Assembly: GCF_047030795.1 (NCBI RefSeq)
Contig: NZ_JBKYIC010000004.1
DNA length: 64,000 nt
Strand: one strand, 5' to 3'
DNA from: Frisingicoccus sp902471845
GTDB taxonomy: Bacteria; Bacillota; Clostridia; Lachnospirales; Lachnospiraceae
Below are positions 42,518 to 51,596 of this stretch, piece by piece; position 1 is the stretch's first letter; each line of letters starts with the position of its first letter. Position numbers and translations under genes: made by a program. The notes beneath the pieces are model-generated. The model made no database searches. It was given only the letters and a program-made list of their open reading frames with translations, and was not told the origin of the DNA.

Positions 42518-43414
42518 ATGTACAACCACATGCTGGATACTTTTATCGCTGTTGCGGACTGCGGAAGCTTCACAAAGGCGGCGGAACGCCTGTACATTTC
42601 ACCTACAGCCGTAATGAAACAAATAAATACACTGGAGAATCATCTGGACTTAAAGTTAACAGAGCGCACACCTTCCGGTGTCCGCTTAACAGAAGCCGGC
42701 GCCATTATTTATCAGGACGCAAAGTTTATGATCGACTACTCCCGAAAATCCATTGCCAGCGCAAAGGCTGCTCTGTGCGCAAAGGATAAAACCTTCTGTG
42801 TCGGAACATCCCTTTTAAATCCTGCCAAACCCTTTATGGATTTATGGTATCGGGTAAACAAGGATTTTCCTGAGTATAAGCTTCACCTTGTTCCTTTTGA
42901 AGATAACCATGAAGGCATTCTTTCAGAAATCGAACAATTAGGAAAAAAATTTGACTTTTTAATCGGGGTATGTGATTCCAGAGCCTGGCTCAGCCGCTGC
43001 AATTTTCTTCCCCTTGGAAGATATAAAAAGATGGTTGCCGTGTCCAGAGAACACCGCCTTGCCAAAAAAGAATTTATAGATATAGAAGATTTGTATGGCG
43101 AAACACTGATGATGGTGAAACGGGGCGATTCCGGTGTCAACGATTTTCTGAGAAATGACCTTGAAAAACATCACCCTCAGATTCATATCGAAGATACGCC
43201 CCAGTTTTATGATTTATCCGTATTCAATCGTTGTGCCGAAACCGGAAAAGTCCTGCTCATGACTGAATGCTGGCAGGAAGTCCACCCTGGCTTAATATCC
43301 ATTCCTGTAAACTGGGATTACAGCATTCCTTACGGCTTACTATATAGCCTGGATGCCCCGGAAGATGTACTTCGGTTTATCGATATGGTAAAAGCTCACT
43401 GTGATATTCCATAA
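42518..43414 (+). CDS. LysR-family transcriptional regulator
   Basis: 298 residues. Winged HTH at the N-terminus (MLDTFIAVADCGSFTKAAERL, ISPTAVMKQINTLENHL) followed by a periplasmic-binding-protein-like effector domain (about 90-290) with two lobes. The ATG at 42518 has GGGGAGG seven bases before it. Divergent from the flavodoxin-cupin operon with a palindromic LysR box between. Effector unknown. Confidence 0.92.
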   Translation: MYNHMLDTFIAVADCGSFTKAAERLYISPTAVMKQINTLENHLDLKLTERTPSGVRLTEAGAIIYQDAKFMIDYSRKSIASAKAALCAKDKTFCVGTSLLNPAKPFMDLWYRVNKDFPEYKLHLVPFEDNHEGILSEIEQLGKKFDFLIGVCDSRAWLSRCNFLPLGRYKKMVAVSREHRLAKKEFIDIEDLYGETLMMVKRGDSGVNDFLRNDLEKHHPQIHIEDTPQFYDLSVFNRCAETGKVLLMTECWQEVHPGLISIPVNWDYSIPYGLLYSLDAPEDVLRFIDMVKAHCDIP

Positions 43415-43422
43415 CACATAAA

Positions 43423-43441
43423 GGAGCGCCCATGGCGCTCC
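43423..43441 (+). terminator. Short hairpin after the LysR gene
   Basis: GGAGCGCC (43423-43430), a 3-base loop, and GGCGCTCC (43434-43441). Strong stem but almost no T run afterwards, so termination is probable rather than certain. Confidence 0.5.
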
Positions 43442-43468
43442 CATTTAACGCTTCGCTGCCTTTTCACG

Positions 43469-43618
43469 TCACTCTTCCGCCCCGATGACGATGGTATCCG
43501 CAATCTCGCAAATTTCACAGGCTCTATAAATGACATCGCTCAGAGAATCTTTCCAGATAATCCGATTGTCTCTCCTTACTTGGATCATGGACTCAGAACT
43601 TTCACAGGATTGTATCAT
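43469..43618 (-). CDS. Small protein of 49 residues coupled to a GNAT gene
   Basis: An ATG at 43618 overlaps the stop of the upstream GNAT gene as ATGA and opens a frame of 49 codons ending at 43469. The product begins MIQSCESSESMIQVRRDN and ends IADTIVIGAEE, with a mixed amphipathic middle (IIWKDSLSDVIYRAC). I do not recognise a family. The stop-start overlap and normal codon use argue for translation; the small size argues for caution. It could also be the tail of a decayed gene. Confidence 0.4.
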   Translation of the reverse strand: MIQSCESSESMIQVRRDNRIIWKDSLSDVIYRACEICEIADTIVIGAEE

Positions 43619-44088
43619 AAGGACACAACCCTGTTTTTCTCCATCCTATGATAGCATAGAAAATCACCGTTTTCCGTCTCGATTTTCTCATACGAAATTA
43701 TCTTATACCCTCGTTTCAGGTACATACTTTCTGCCGGAAAGGAAGCATCAATATGTATCACCGGATAATTTTGAAATACCTGCTTTTCCAACACATCCAT
43801 CAATTGACTTCCATAGCCCTTTTGCTGATATTCAGGCAGAATAAACAATCGGCAGATTTCATTTTCCCGAATGCTTCCGGTTCCAACCACATAGTCACCA
43901 GCAAAAACAAGATAAATCTTCTCTTTTTCCATCGCCATATTTATTCGTTCTTCACAATGCAAATTCAGAAAAAACTGAACCGCACCAGCAGGATAATACC
44001 TGGGATATACATTTTTTATCGTTTCTTCCGCAATATCGGCCACCTGCTTTGAATGAGCCGCATGTTTGAGCTCTATAACCAACTCTGA
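43615..44088 (-). CDS. GNAT-family N-acetyltransferase
   Basis: 157 residues from ATG 44088 (MSELVIELKHAAHSKQV) behind GAGGAG; an in-frame start at 44106 overlaps that site. Acetyl-CoA loop LPEYQQKGYGSQLMDVLE fits motif A (Q/RxxGxG/A) and SMYLKRGYKIISYE motif B. Substrate unknown. Followed by the overlapping 49-residue frame. Confidence 0.87.
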   Translation of the reverse strand, partial: SELVIELKHAAHSKQVADIAEETIKNVYPRYYPAGAVQFFLNLHCEERINMAMEKEKIYLVFAGDYVVGTGSIRENEICRLFILPEYQQKGYGSQLMDVLEKQVFQNYPVIHIDASFPAESMYLKRGYKIISYEKIETENGDFLCYHRMEKNRVVSL

Positions 44089-44148
44089 CATTTTTAATCT
44101 CCTCACTTTTAAATTTTTCTATCTTCCAGCATAACCAGGATATCTCTC

Positions 44149-44451
44149 TCAGAATGGATACTCGTATTCGAAAGAAGCACTCTCTGTTTTAAAGTCAAAA
44201 AGAACTTCTCCATTTTTTCGAAATCTATAGAAAACCGTTCCGGATACGCTTTCACAGATTGTCCTTGTCATATTGCCCTTTGCCGGAGCTTTAAGAGAAT
44301 TTCCTGAAGTTTTCAAGATACAGACTTCCAAATCCAGATTTCCCTGAACAATTCGAAGTCTTCCATTCTGAACCCGGATAGCCCTCGCTCCCAGATAAGT
44401 AGCCATTCGATACTCATGCTGTCTTGCCTCCTGGAAATAGATATTTCTTAT
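44149..44451 (-). pseudogene. C-terminal remnant of a tocopherol cyclase-like protein
   Basis: The frame IYFQEARQHEYRMATYLGARAI... through KAPAKGNMTRTICESVSG to DFKTESASFEYEYPF resembles from memory the last ~90 residues of the tocopherol-cyclase-like family of Firmicutes (about 300 residues, ending in ATYLGA, APxxGxMxRxIxES and ASFEY motifs). The upstream two thirds are missing: the frame extends back to 44544 but there it runs through the 3' end of the GH2 gene in another frame. An internal ATG at 44406 exists without a good ribosome binding site. I regard it as a fragment left by a deletion. Confidence 0.6.
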
Positions 44452-44476
44452 TCTTCTCCATATGGCTCTGTCATAT

Positions 44477-46918
44477 TCAGACGCTCTCAGTTTCTGCTGA
44501 ACATTCCTTTGTATTCTCTTTAATTTCGACCATAAATTCCACACAGATTGGTTCCGTCTGTGCGCTTTTGATTTTAAGCAGTATTTTCCCGGGAAGTCCT
44601 TTTGTCTTTACATAAGTTCCGCCCATACCGCCCTGCAGAGCAATCACGGAAGGTCCGATCAGTACGCCCTCACCTTCTATTTCAAAACAAATCGGTTCAT
44701 TATAAAAATTTAATATATTTCCATGCTCATCGACAGCCTGAATCCGCACAGCCGCTACATCGTAACTGTATTCTTCTTTAAGTTGCTGATGGTCGGCCTG
44801 AACCTGTAACCTCACTTGCTTCATTGGCTCTTTGATAACTGTTTTCACGACTTTGTTGTTTTTTATTGCCTCAAATCGATACCGGGTGGAAGCGCCTCCC
44901 CAATCACCGACATAACGGGTATAAAAATCGGTCACCTGGGCCATATTCATCCGATACCCCAGGAAAAGCTTCAAAATCGCCGGATACAGGCGTTTCGGAA
45001 TATGCGCCACGCCATAGTGTGCCGCAGCATTCAGCAATTTTTTCAAGCTGTCCGCCTGCCCCTTTGGCATATGTTCTTCCGTCTCAAACGCATTCCCGAT
45101 AAAATCATCCATTAAAATGGGGCCATGCTGCAGGTTATGCCAATGGGATTCCTCTCTTTGATATTCATGTATGAACCTCTCATTTTTGTACATACGCACA
45201 CTATCCGCATTTGTAAATATATACAAGTTCTCCCAATTACTCGCCGGATGCTCCCCGATATCCATAGAGGAACTGATTTCCAGCACCGGCCGTTCTTCCT
45301 GCTGGCTTGCATAAACAGCCGCAGCTGTTTTAGGATTGCGAAACATATCCAAAACACCATGGTAACAGATACGGTCCCCGCTTCCAAAATCTTTATGGGT
45401 ATTATAATCTGCCATACACCAGCCAAAACACCCGGCAATATCCGACTGTCCCGCCACCGCATTCAATACATTTGCATGACGCAGGGCATGTTCTGTCCGT
45501 TTATTTTCACAGTCATAGGCCTTCGTCGGATACATATGGCCATTATACTCACTGATCAGATAAGGCTTTTCCATATCCGAGGTTACTCCGGATTTCTTTT
45601 CACAGCCCGGCTGCTTCCCATCATGAATAAAATCATTATATGTGTAGACGTCTTCCAGCAGGCTGCTTCTTTTACATGCCCTCACACCTCCCGTCGGACG
45701 CGTAGGGTCCAGTTCATGGGCCGCCGCATTTGTACGTTCATAAAACACATCATCATCCTTCGATTCATTAATCCGAACGCCCCATAAAATAATCGAAGTG
45801 TGGTTCCGATATTGCAGAATCATATCCCGAACATTTGCCACTGCCTGCTCTTTCCACCTTTCATCTCCAATATGCTGCCAGCCGGGAATCTCTGTAAATA
45901 CCAAAAGGCCCAGTTCGTCACAGCGGTTCAAAAAATAATGGGACTGGGGATAATGAGAGGTTCGCACAGCATTGACCCCAAGTTCTTTTTTTAAAATGTC
46001 TGCATCCATCTTCTGTATCGATGCCGGCATCGCATATCCGACATAGGGGTAGCTCTGGTGCCGGTTCAAGCCGCGAATTTTAAGTTTTCTTCCATTCAGA
46101 TAAAAACCGTCCCTGCGAAACTCTGCCTTGCGAAATCCTGTTGTCACTACCTGTGCATCCAGTATTTTCCCATTCCTTAAAAGCTCGGTCCTAATTTCAT
46201 ACAATACCGGATGCTCCACATCCCAAAGCTCCGCCTGAAAATTTGAAAACCGCAATATCTCTTTTTTATGCTTTACCTCACCTTCACCAAGCAGCTGATA
46301 CTCCGTTTCACCTTTTCTGCGCATCCACTGCCGGAGCAAGCCTCCGTCTTCCGTCATGTGGACTGTGATTTCTGACTCCAGTGGTGTATAAATCCTCTGG
46401 CCGATTTCTGCCTGCGGTTTCACAAAAATATCTTCCAGATATTCCTGTTCTCTCACTTCCACATATACATCGCGATAAATTCCGTCATAAGTCATATAAT
46501 CAATGACAAATCCAAAGGGCGGAAAATTGAGATTCTCTCTGCTATCCGCCTTTACTGTCAAAAAATTTTCTGCCCCATAATTCAGCACGTCACCAATATT
46601 TATCGAAAACCCAGTATAACCACAATGATGCTCACAAACTTTCTTTCCATTTACAAAAACTTCACTTTCGTGAGCAACACCTTCAAATATAAGAAAAACA
46701 TTCTTTCCCTGCCAGTTTTTTGGTGCAAAAATCTTCCTGCGATATCCACTCACCATTTGATACAACTCTTCATCAAAATAGTGAAAAGGCAGTTCTTTAC
46801 AGGTATGAGGCAGCCGCACTTCTTCCATTCCGCTTTCATCAAAGTCTGGAAAACGCATCCTATCTTCATACATTCCAGAAAACTTCCAGCCATCATTTAA
46901 ATAAACCCGTTCTCTCAT
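44477..46918 (-). CDS. Glycoside hydrolase family 2 enzyme (beta-galactosidase/beta-glucuronidase type)
   Basis: Cytoplasmic glycosidase of 813 residues, no signal peptide. Order: sugar-binding jelly roll (about 1-160), immunoglobulin-like domain, TIM barrel (about 265-560) and C-terminal beta domains. Active-site features are NRHQSYPYVG, RTSHYPQSHYFL, the acid/base region ILWGVRINESKDD and the nucleophile region YLISEYNGHMYPT. ATG 46918 has GAGGAAG eight bases upstream. Substrate among beta-galactosides, glucuronides or mannosides cannot be settled. No sugar transporter or regulator adjoins it. Confidence 0.88.
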   Translation of the reverse strand: MRERVYLNDGWKFSGMYEDRMRFPDFDESGMEEVRLPHTCKELPFHYFDEELYQMVSGYRRKIFAPKNWQGKNVFLIFEGVAHESEVFVNGKKVCEHHCGYTGFSINIGDVLNYGAENFLTVKADSRENLNFPPFGFVIDYMTYDGIYRDVYVEVREQEYLEDIFVKPQAEIGQRIYTPLESEITVHMTEDGGLLRQWMRRKGETEYQLLGEGEVKHKKEILRFSNFQAELWDVEHPVLYEIRTELLRNGKILDAQVVTTGFRKAEFRRDGFYLNGRKLKIRGLNRHQSYPYVGYAMPASIQKMDADILKKELGVNAVRTSHYPQSHYFLNRCDELGLLVFTEIPGWQHIGDERWKEQAVANVRDMILQYRNHTSIILWGVRINESKDDDVFYERTNAAAHELDPTRPTGGVRACKRSSLLEDVYTYNDFIHDGKQPGCEKKSGVTSDMEKPYLISEYNGHMYPTKAYDCENKRTEHALRHANVLNAVAGQSDIAGCFGWCMADYNTHKDFGSGDRICYHGVLDMFRNPKTAAAVYASQQEERPVLEISSSMDIGEHPASNWENLYIFTNADSVRMYKNERFIHEYQREESHWHNLQHGPILMDDFIGNAFETEEHMPKGQADSLKKLLNAAAHYGVAHIPKRLYPAILKLFLGYRMNMAQVTDFYTRYVGDWGGASTRYRFEAIKNNKVVKTVIKEPMKQVRLQVQADHQQLKEEYSYDVAAVRIQAVDEHGNILNFYNEPICFEIEGEGVLIGPSVIALQGGMGGTYVKTKGLPGKILLKIKSAQTEPICVEFMVEIKENTKECSAETESV

Positions 46919-46986
46919 TTTTATCTTCCTCTTTAACAATATCTAAACCCTGTTTTTTTATTATACGATATTGTAATTTATATTGC

Positions 46987-47018
46987 AAAAAGGCACCTGC
47001 CGTTTCCAGCAAGTGCCT
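46987..47018 (-). terminator. Terminator of the surface-protein gene
   Basis: AGGCACCTGC (46991-47000) pairs with GCAAGTGCCT (47009-47018) with one wobble, followed on the minus strand by TTTTT. It lies 22 bases after the stop. Confidence 0.75.
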
Positions 47019-47039
47019 GTGTAAAAATCATTTATTTTG

Positions 47040-50000
47040 TCAATTTTTAGATTTCATCTTGTAAACTGCCAGTGTAATGATACTGGATGCCGAAACTGCC
47101 AACAGGGCAAACCACAGTAGAAGATTTGTGCTGTCTCCTGTCTTTGGAGAATTGCTTTCGGCCTTTGCAGATGTCTCATCTTTCTTGTCCGTCTCCGTTT
47201 TTGTGTTTGTCTCGCCCTTTTCTTCCTCCTTCGGATTGGTTTCCGAAACATCCTTCTCTTTAATTGTAAACTGTGTCGAAGCGTCACCATTCTGAGAACG
47301 GACTGTCAGTGTATGGGTTCCCACTGTCAGTGTTTCAAGATAAGCAGATTTCATCGTGACCACTGTGCTTCCTTCACTCACCGTGTAGTTGGCACCGTCA
47401 ACGACCGTTCCATCCACCAGTACACTGATAAAGTCTGCAAATGCCGCATCTGATTTGAAAATCAGAACTGCCTGGGTTCCCTGCTTCCATGAGCCATTCA
47501 TACCTTCGATGATCTGCGGAGGTGTCACGCCAATTGCCGGAGTGATAACATAATCACATACCGTACATGTCTGAGCTGTTGTGGCCGTCGCTTCAGCTCC
47601 CGAAATATGAGCTGCCTCATCTTTCTTTTCGCCGCAAACAGAGCATTCATGCCAATGTCCTGCCGCATCCATAGACCATTCTGTTTTCCATGTATGACCT
47701 GCAGCTGGTACGGCAACACTGCCATGATCCTTGATTACTTCCGCACCCGCCTTATCACTGAACCATTCGCCGCAGCTGTCACATATGTAGTAAGCTTTAT
47801 TTCCATTCTCTGTGCATGTGGCATCCTTTGCGGCTACTTCTCTAAGTTCCGCATCATGAACATGTCCTGGTTCCGGCACCGTCACAATGACTGTACAAGA
47901 TGCACTGAAACTTCCATCTTCCGTCGTTACTGTAATGACGGCTGTGCCGGCAGCCACCGCTGTGACCTTTCCGGTTTCATCTACTGATGCCACAGACGCA
48001 TCATCCGAAGTCCACACAACATTTTTATTCGTCGCATTTTCCGGAAGAACTGCCGCAACCAGGTTTTCACTGGCTCCTTCTCCGGTCAATTCCACTTTTT
48101 CTTTATTTAAGGTCACGGATGTTACCGGAATCTCAACCGGTGTCTCTCCAGGCGCATTATCCTCAACAAGATATTTTGTCAAATCCGGAATTTCTGTAAT
48201 AGACCCCCAATAGGTGCCTGTATCCACGTTGTCGCTCTCACCGGCAATATTCTTTCCGTCAATTAAATTACGGTTTGTATTACCGGAAAGAAGAACGCCT
48301 TCAGCCATAGCCAGTCCTGCCCCGGTTCCTGCTTTTGGCTGGTAGGAATTACCACCTTCCAGATAAGCATATGCCGTGGAAATCGTTCCATTTCCTGTAA
48401 CCGCATTTCCGCCGTCATCATAAGTACCTTTACCGCCCACAGCAATGAGTTTTCCTTCACCGGTAATGGCTGCATTATCGAGAATGATCGCCGTACCGCC
48501 CACAGAAGTTGTTGCATCATAACCACCGCCGTATACAGCCAGTACAGAACCTTCTGTAATATTTAAAGTTCCATTTTTTACCATCAGTCCGGCCTGTCCT
48601 GCATAGCTCTTTCCTGTGGATGCATCTGTACCTGTCGCCGCTTCATCGCCCCGGATGAATACCTGACCTTTGATATTGACATCACCTTCAATCACGACGA
48701 CCGGATTTGTATTTTTACGTGCTTCATTGCCGTTCGGAATGAAGTTTGTATTTGAATAAATCTTTGAATTTTCCAGTGTGGCGCCATCCTGTAAAATCAA
48801 CTGTCCATTAATGGATGCACCGTTCAGAAACTCGCCGGAATCTCCATAACCATTGTAATTCATGGAAAATGTTCCGCCGCCGGCCACATCTACGATTCCC
48901 TGAACCGTCGAATCTCTGAGAACAAGAGTTCCTCCGTCTTCCACAACAATGCGGACACTGCTCAAAATATCCATATTCACAAAGGTCAGATTGCATCCGT
49001 CCGGAATAACGAGCGTCTGGGTTGTTTCGCTGCCCTCCGGAATTGCATATCCTAATTCTCCATAAGTGCCGCTTGTATGAGAACCGTACCATGCCTTGAT
49101 ATCCGCCGGGACAGTTACTACATTATCCGCCGTATCAAAATTTTTCATTGCCCACGGTTCCATATCATACATATACTTTCCATCACTTGTCTGAGTACAA
49201 TTTTCCAGAGTAAGCTGGTCTTCCAGATATTCCTGACCATCATATATTTTGAAAATCAGTTCATTGCTTGTGGCCGTGCGCCCCTGGTCATCGGTCACTG
49301 TCACACTGATTGGATATGTCCCCTTAACAGACGGCGTTCCGGCTAACGTAATGGAACTGTCATAAACGGAATAAACTCCAGCCATTCCGCAGCTGCCATC
49401 GAGATTTACCTTTGTATTTTGGGTGTCGATTACGATGCCCGTTTCACTTAATGGCTTCCAATCCTCTTCCGTTGGTTCCCCATCTTTTTCAACAAGTGCC
49501 GCTTCCACGATCGCATTACTGTTTTTATTTTCCGTCACACCGGTAGATGCGCCGCTGATTGCATCGTAGCCTTTCTGATTTACAAGTGCCGATTCAAAAT
49601 AACCAACCAAACGCACATGAAGCATATACGCGTCTCCCGGCTCCTCACTGCCGTCAACCGGTGTTACGCTGACTTCTTTTGCTGCAATTGTCACCTTCAA
49701 CCGCATATCCTGATAATCCGAATTGATGATTGTCAAAATATCGCCGGATTTAAAAGGCATGCCGCTCATTTTATCAAAATAAATGGCATTGTTTTCTTTA
49801 TCCAGATAATACTTCATTCCGTTTAAAGCCATCTTATACTCGGTTTCTTCCAGCGCTTCGCCATTACATAAAACAGATGAAATTCCCCGTACAAAGTCAT
49901 TTCCATCTATTTTAAGTGTAAAATATGTAGAATCAGAAGTGTCTACAGTGACTGACGGTATCCCTGTTTTCTCAAGACCACAAACCGTACATTTTCCATT

Positions 50001-51008
50001 TTCAAAGTTATGGTCGCCAAGCTCGCCATACTCTTCATGACATATGTCGCACACCGCCTTTTGCTGACAGGTCGCTGTACCGCCCGTGTGGGTATGTTCA
50101 CCGTCTCCGCCCTGGCTTGTTTTAATCGTGGCAGTACGAGGGTCTTTATTCAATTCCAGAACCAAATCTGCATATCCATCCGCCGAAATCACACACTCCG
50201 CTGTATCACCTTCAAATTGCTCGCCAACTAATATATAATTGTTGCTGGCGTCAGCATAAAACGATGTATTTTTCCAGACACTATAGGAACTGCTTCCCTT
50301 TTCATAGGATATTCCGCCTACAGTAACAGCACTCACCGCACCCAACCAGTCTGCTGCACCATCCGGAAATGTGATCTTAAAATCTGTTCCAAAATTACTC
50401 TCACATTGTTCAATGTTATCCGGTGCTGCCGCCTTTTCTGATTCATAGCCACATACGGTACATTTTCCACCGACCATATTGTGGTCACCAAGCTGACCAT
50501 ATTCTTCACCACATACTTCACACACTGCCTTCTGCTGGCAGGTCGCTGTACCGCCTGTGTGAATATGCTCATCGTCTCCGCCACCCTGGCTTGTTTTGAT
50601 TGCGGCTGTATGACTTGACTTATTCAGTTCCAGGACCAAATCTGCATAACCATCTGCCGAAATCACACACTCCGCCGTATCGCTGACCGCAGCTTCGCCG
50701 ATCAATAGGTAATTACTGTACGAATTGGCCCCAACATAAAAGTTGGTATCATTGTTAACACCATAGGAACTGTCCACCTTCGTATACGTCGTTCCTCCCA
50801 CTGTAACACCGGTCACTGCACTCAGCCACTCTGCCACACTATCCGGAAATGTAATTTTAAAATCATAGCCGAAATTAGATTCACATTGAACAATTTCACT
50901 CGGCGGTATTCCTTCAGCCTCTGCCGTAAGCAGCTGCGCAGCGCTGGCAGTAACAACCAAAGCCAACGCCATTAAAAACGCCGATAGCCGCTTTATTAAC
51001 TTTTTCAT
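47040..51008 (-). CDS. Large cell-wall-anchored surface protein with duplicated modules and a Big2 domain
   Basis: 1322 residues. ATG 51008 behind AAGGAGG gives a signal peptide (MKKLIKRLSAFLMALALVV, cleavage near AEA). Two copies of a ~160-residue module follow: a DUF1533-like domain (QCESNFG..DFKITFPD, SADGYADLVLELNK) plus a zinc-ribbon-like tail (GGTATCQQKAVC, CGEEYG, GGKCTVCG). A third, diverged DUF1533-like copy comes next. Then come a beta-helix-like region rich in Gly and Asn (about 640-1000), a Big2 domain (VTSVTLNKEKVEL), two further Cys-rich stretches and an X2-like domain. The end is SPKTGD, a membrane helix and KMKSKN, a sortase signal. DUF1533 is related to haemoprotein-binding domains, but a ligand cannot be inferred. 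Confidence 0.88.
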   Translation of the reverse strand: MKKLIKRLSAFLMALALVVTASAAQLLTAEAEGIPPSEIVQCESNFGYDFKITFPDSVAEWLSAVTGVTVGGTTYTKVDSSYGVNNDTNFYVGANSYSNYLLIGEAAVSDTAECVISADGYADLVLELNKSSHTAAIKTSQGGGDDEHIHTGGTATCQQKAVCEVCGEEYGQLGDHNMVGGKCTVCGYESEKAAAPDNIEQCESNFGTDFKITFPDGAADWLGAVSAVTVGGISYEKGSSSYSVWKNTSFYADASNNYILVGEQFEGDTAECVISADGYADLVLELNKDPRTATIKTSQGGDGEHTHTGGTATCQQKAVCDICHEEYGELGDHNFENGKCTVCGLEKTGIPSVTVDTSDSTYFTLKIDGNDFVRGISSVLCNGEALEETEYKMALNGMKYYLDKENNAIYFDKMSGMPFKSGDILTIINSDYQDMRLKVTIAAKEVSVTPVDGSEEPGDAYMLHVRLVGYFESALVNQKGYDAISGASTGVTENKNSNAIVEAALVEKDGEPTEEDWKPLSETGIVIDTQNTKVNLDGSCGMAGVYSVYDSSITLAGTPSVKGTYPISVTVTDDQGRTATSNELIFKIYDGQEYLEDQLTLENCTQTSDGKYMYDMEPWAMKNFDTADNVVTVPADIKAWYGSHTSGTYGELGYAIPEGSETTQTLVIPDGCNLTFVNMDILSSVRIVVEDGGTLVLRDSTVQGIVDVAGGGTFSMNYNGYGDSGEFLNGASINGQLILQDGATLENSKIYSNTNFIPNGNEARKNTNPVVVIEGDVNIKGQVFIRGDEAATGTDASTGKSYAGQAGLMVKNGTLNITEGSVLAVYGGGYDATTSVGGTAIILDNAAITGEGKLIAVGGKGTYDDGGNAVTGNGTISTAYAYLEGGNSYQPKAGTGAGLAMAEGVLLSGNTNRNLIDGKNIAGESDNVDTGTYWGSITEIPDLTKYLVEDNAPGETPVEIPVTSVTLNKEKVELTGEGASENLVAAVLPENATNKNVVWTSDDASVASVDETGKVTAVAAGTAVITVTTEDGSFSASCTVIVTVPEPGHVHDAELREVAAKDATCTENGNKAYYICDSCGEWFSDKAGAEVIKDHGSVAVPAAGHTWKTEWSMDAAGHWHECSVCGEKKDEAAHISGAEATATTAQTCTVCDYVITPAIGVTPPQIIEGMNGSWKQGTQAVLIFKSDAAFADFISVLVDGTVVDGANYTVSEGSTVVTMKSAYLETLTVGTHTLTVRSQNGDASTQFTIKEKDVSETNPKEEEKGETNTKTETDKKDETSAKAESNSPKTGDSTNLLLWFALLAVSASSIITLAVYKMKSKN
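49960..50905 (-). repeat. Tandem duplication of a ~480-bp coding module in the surface protein
   Basis: The stretches encoding QCESNFG-to-CTVCG occur twice, about 480 bases apart, with long nearly identical runs (for example the bases for ISADGYADLVLELNK and HTGGTATCQQKAVC). They have clearly diverged elsewhere, so the duplication is not recent but may still allow recombination. Confidence 0.8.
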
Positions 51009-51146
51009 AAATTTCCTCCTTTTTATCGCCCTTTGATTAATTAGTCTCAACTAATTCTACCATTCAAACATTTCCGAATCAATGTCACTGTTGATCGGAT
51101 TTTCTCGTTTACACTTTAGGCAATAAAAGGAAATCCCGTTTAATAT

Positions 51147-51495
51147 TTATAAGTATCCAAAGGGTAGCAAAATTTTATCGTTTTTTTCATAATACTTTCC
51201 CCAGTCAAATAGCGGTGTCGCATTATCTTTTTTACCCGAATCTGTGTGAGAAAATTCTTTCAAATTCAACAGGTTCACCATCCACAAAACGATATCGGAA
51301 TTCCCGAATCTCGTTTACACACTTTGAAACAGCAAATACAAAGGAAAATGTGAATGAATAACCCTTCAATCGGATTTTCCGCAAAAAGTTGGTAATATCA
51401 AGCTCAAAACTCACACAATATTGTGGTTGTACACTATCTCTAAACACCTGATAGTGCATACTTCGGTTCCATACGGACAAATCAATTTTCTTCAT
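51147..51495 (-). pseudogene. Chloramphenicol acetyltransferase-like pseudogene
   Basis: The 87-codon frame from 51495 (KKIDLSVWNRSMHYQVFRD, FELDITNFLRKI, GYSFTFSFVFAVSKCVNE) matches the N-terminal part of type A chloramphenicol/streptogramin acetyltransferase-fold enzymes, then stops at HRFG. In the +1 frame the next bases read GKKDNATPLFDWGKYYEKND and KILLPFGYL before a stop at 51147, which resembles the strand just before the catalytic HHxxxDG. That motif itself is absent. An internal deletion, a frame change and a 3' truncation make it inactive. Confidence 0.75.
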
Positions 51496-51550
51496 TTCAT
51501 TATACCCCCTGCTCCGATTATATCTTTCTATTTATATTATGTCTTTGCGT

Positions 51551-51578
51551 AAAAAACACCCTGCATTTCTGCAAGGTG
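51551..51578 (-). terminator. Terminator after the cardiolipin synthase gene
   Basis: CACCCTGCA (51557-51565) and TGCAAGGTG (51570-51578), a near-perfect stem with a 4-base loop, followed on the minus strand by six T. It closes the DUF4342 operon. Confidence 0.85.
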
Positions 51579-51596
51579 CCATTCTTACATTTCCGG

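Noticed and set aside
44477..44544. N-terminal codons of the 131-codon frame overlapping the GH2 gene
   Set aside because: They are the GH2 3' end in another frame; the tocopherol-cyclase-like similarity begins later.
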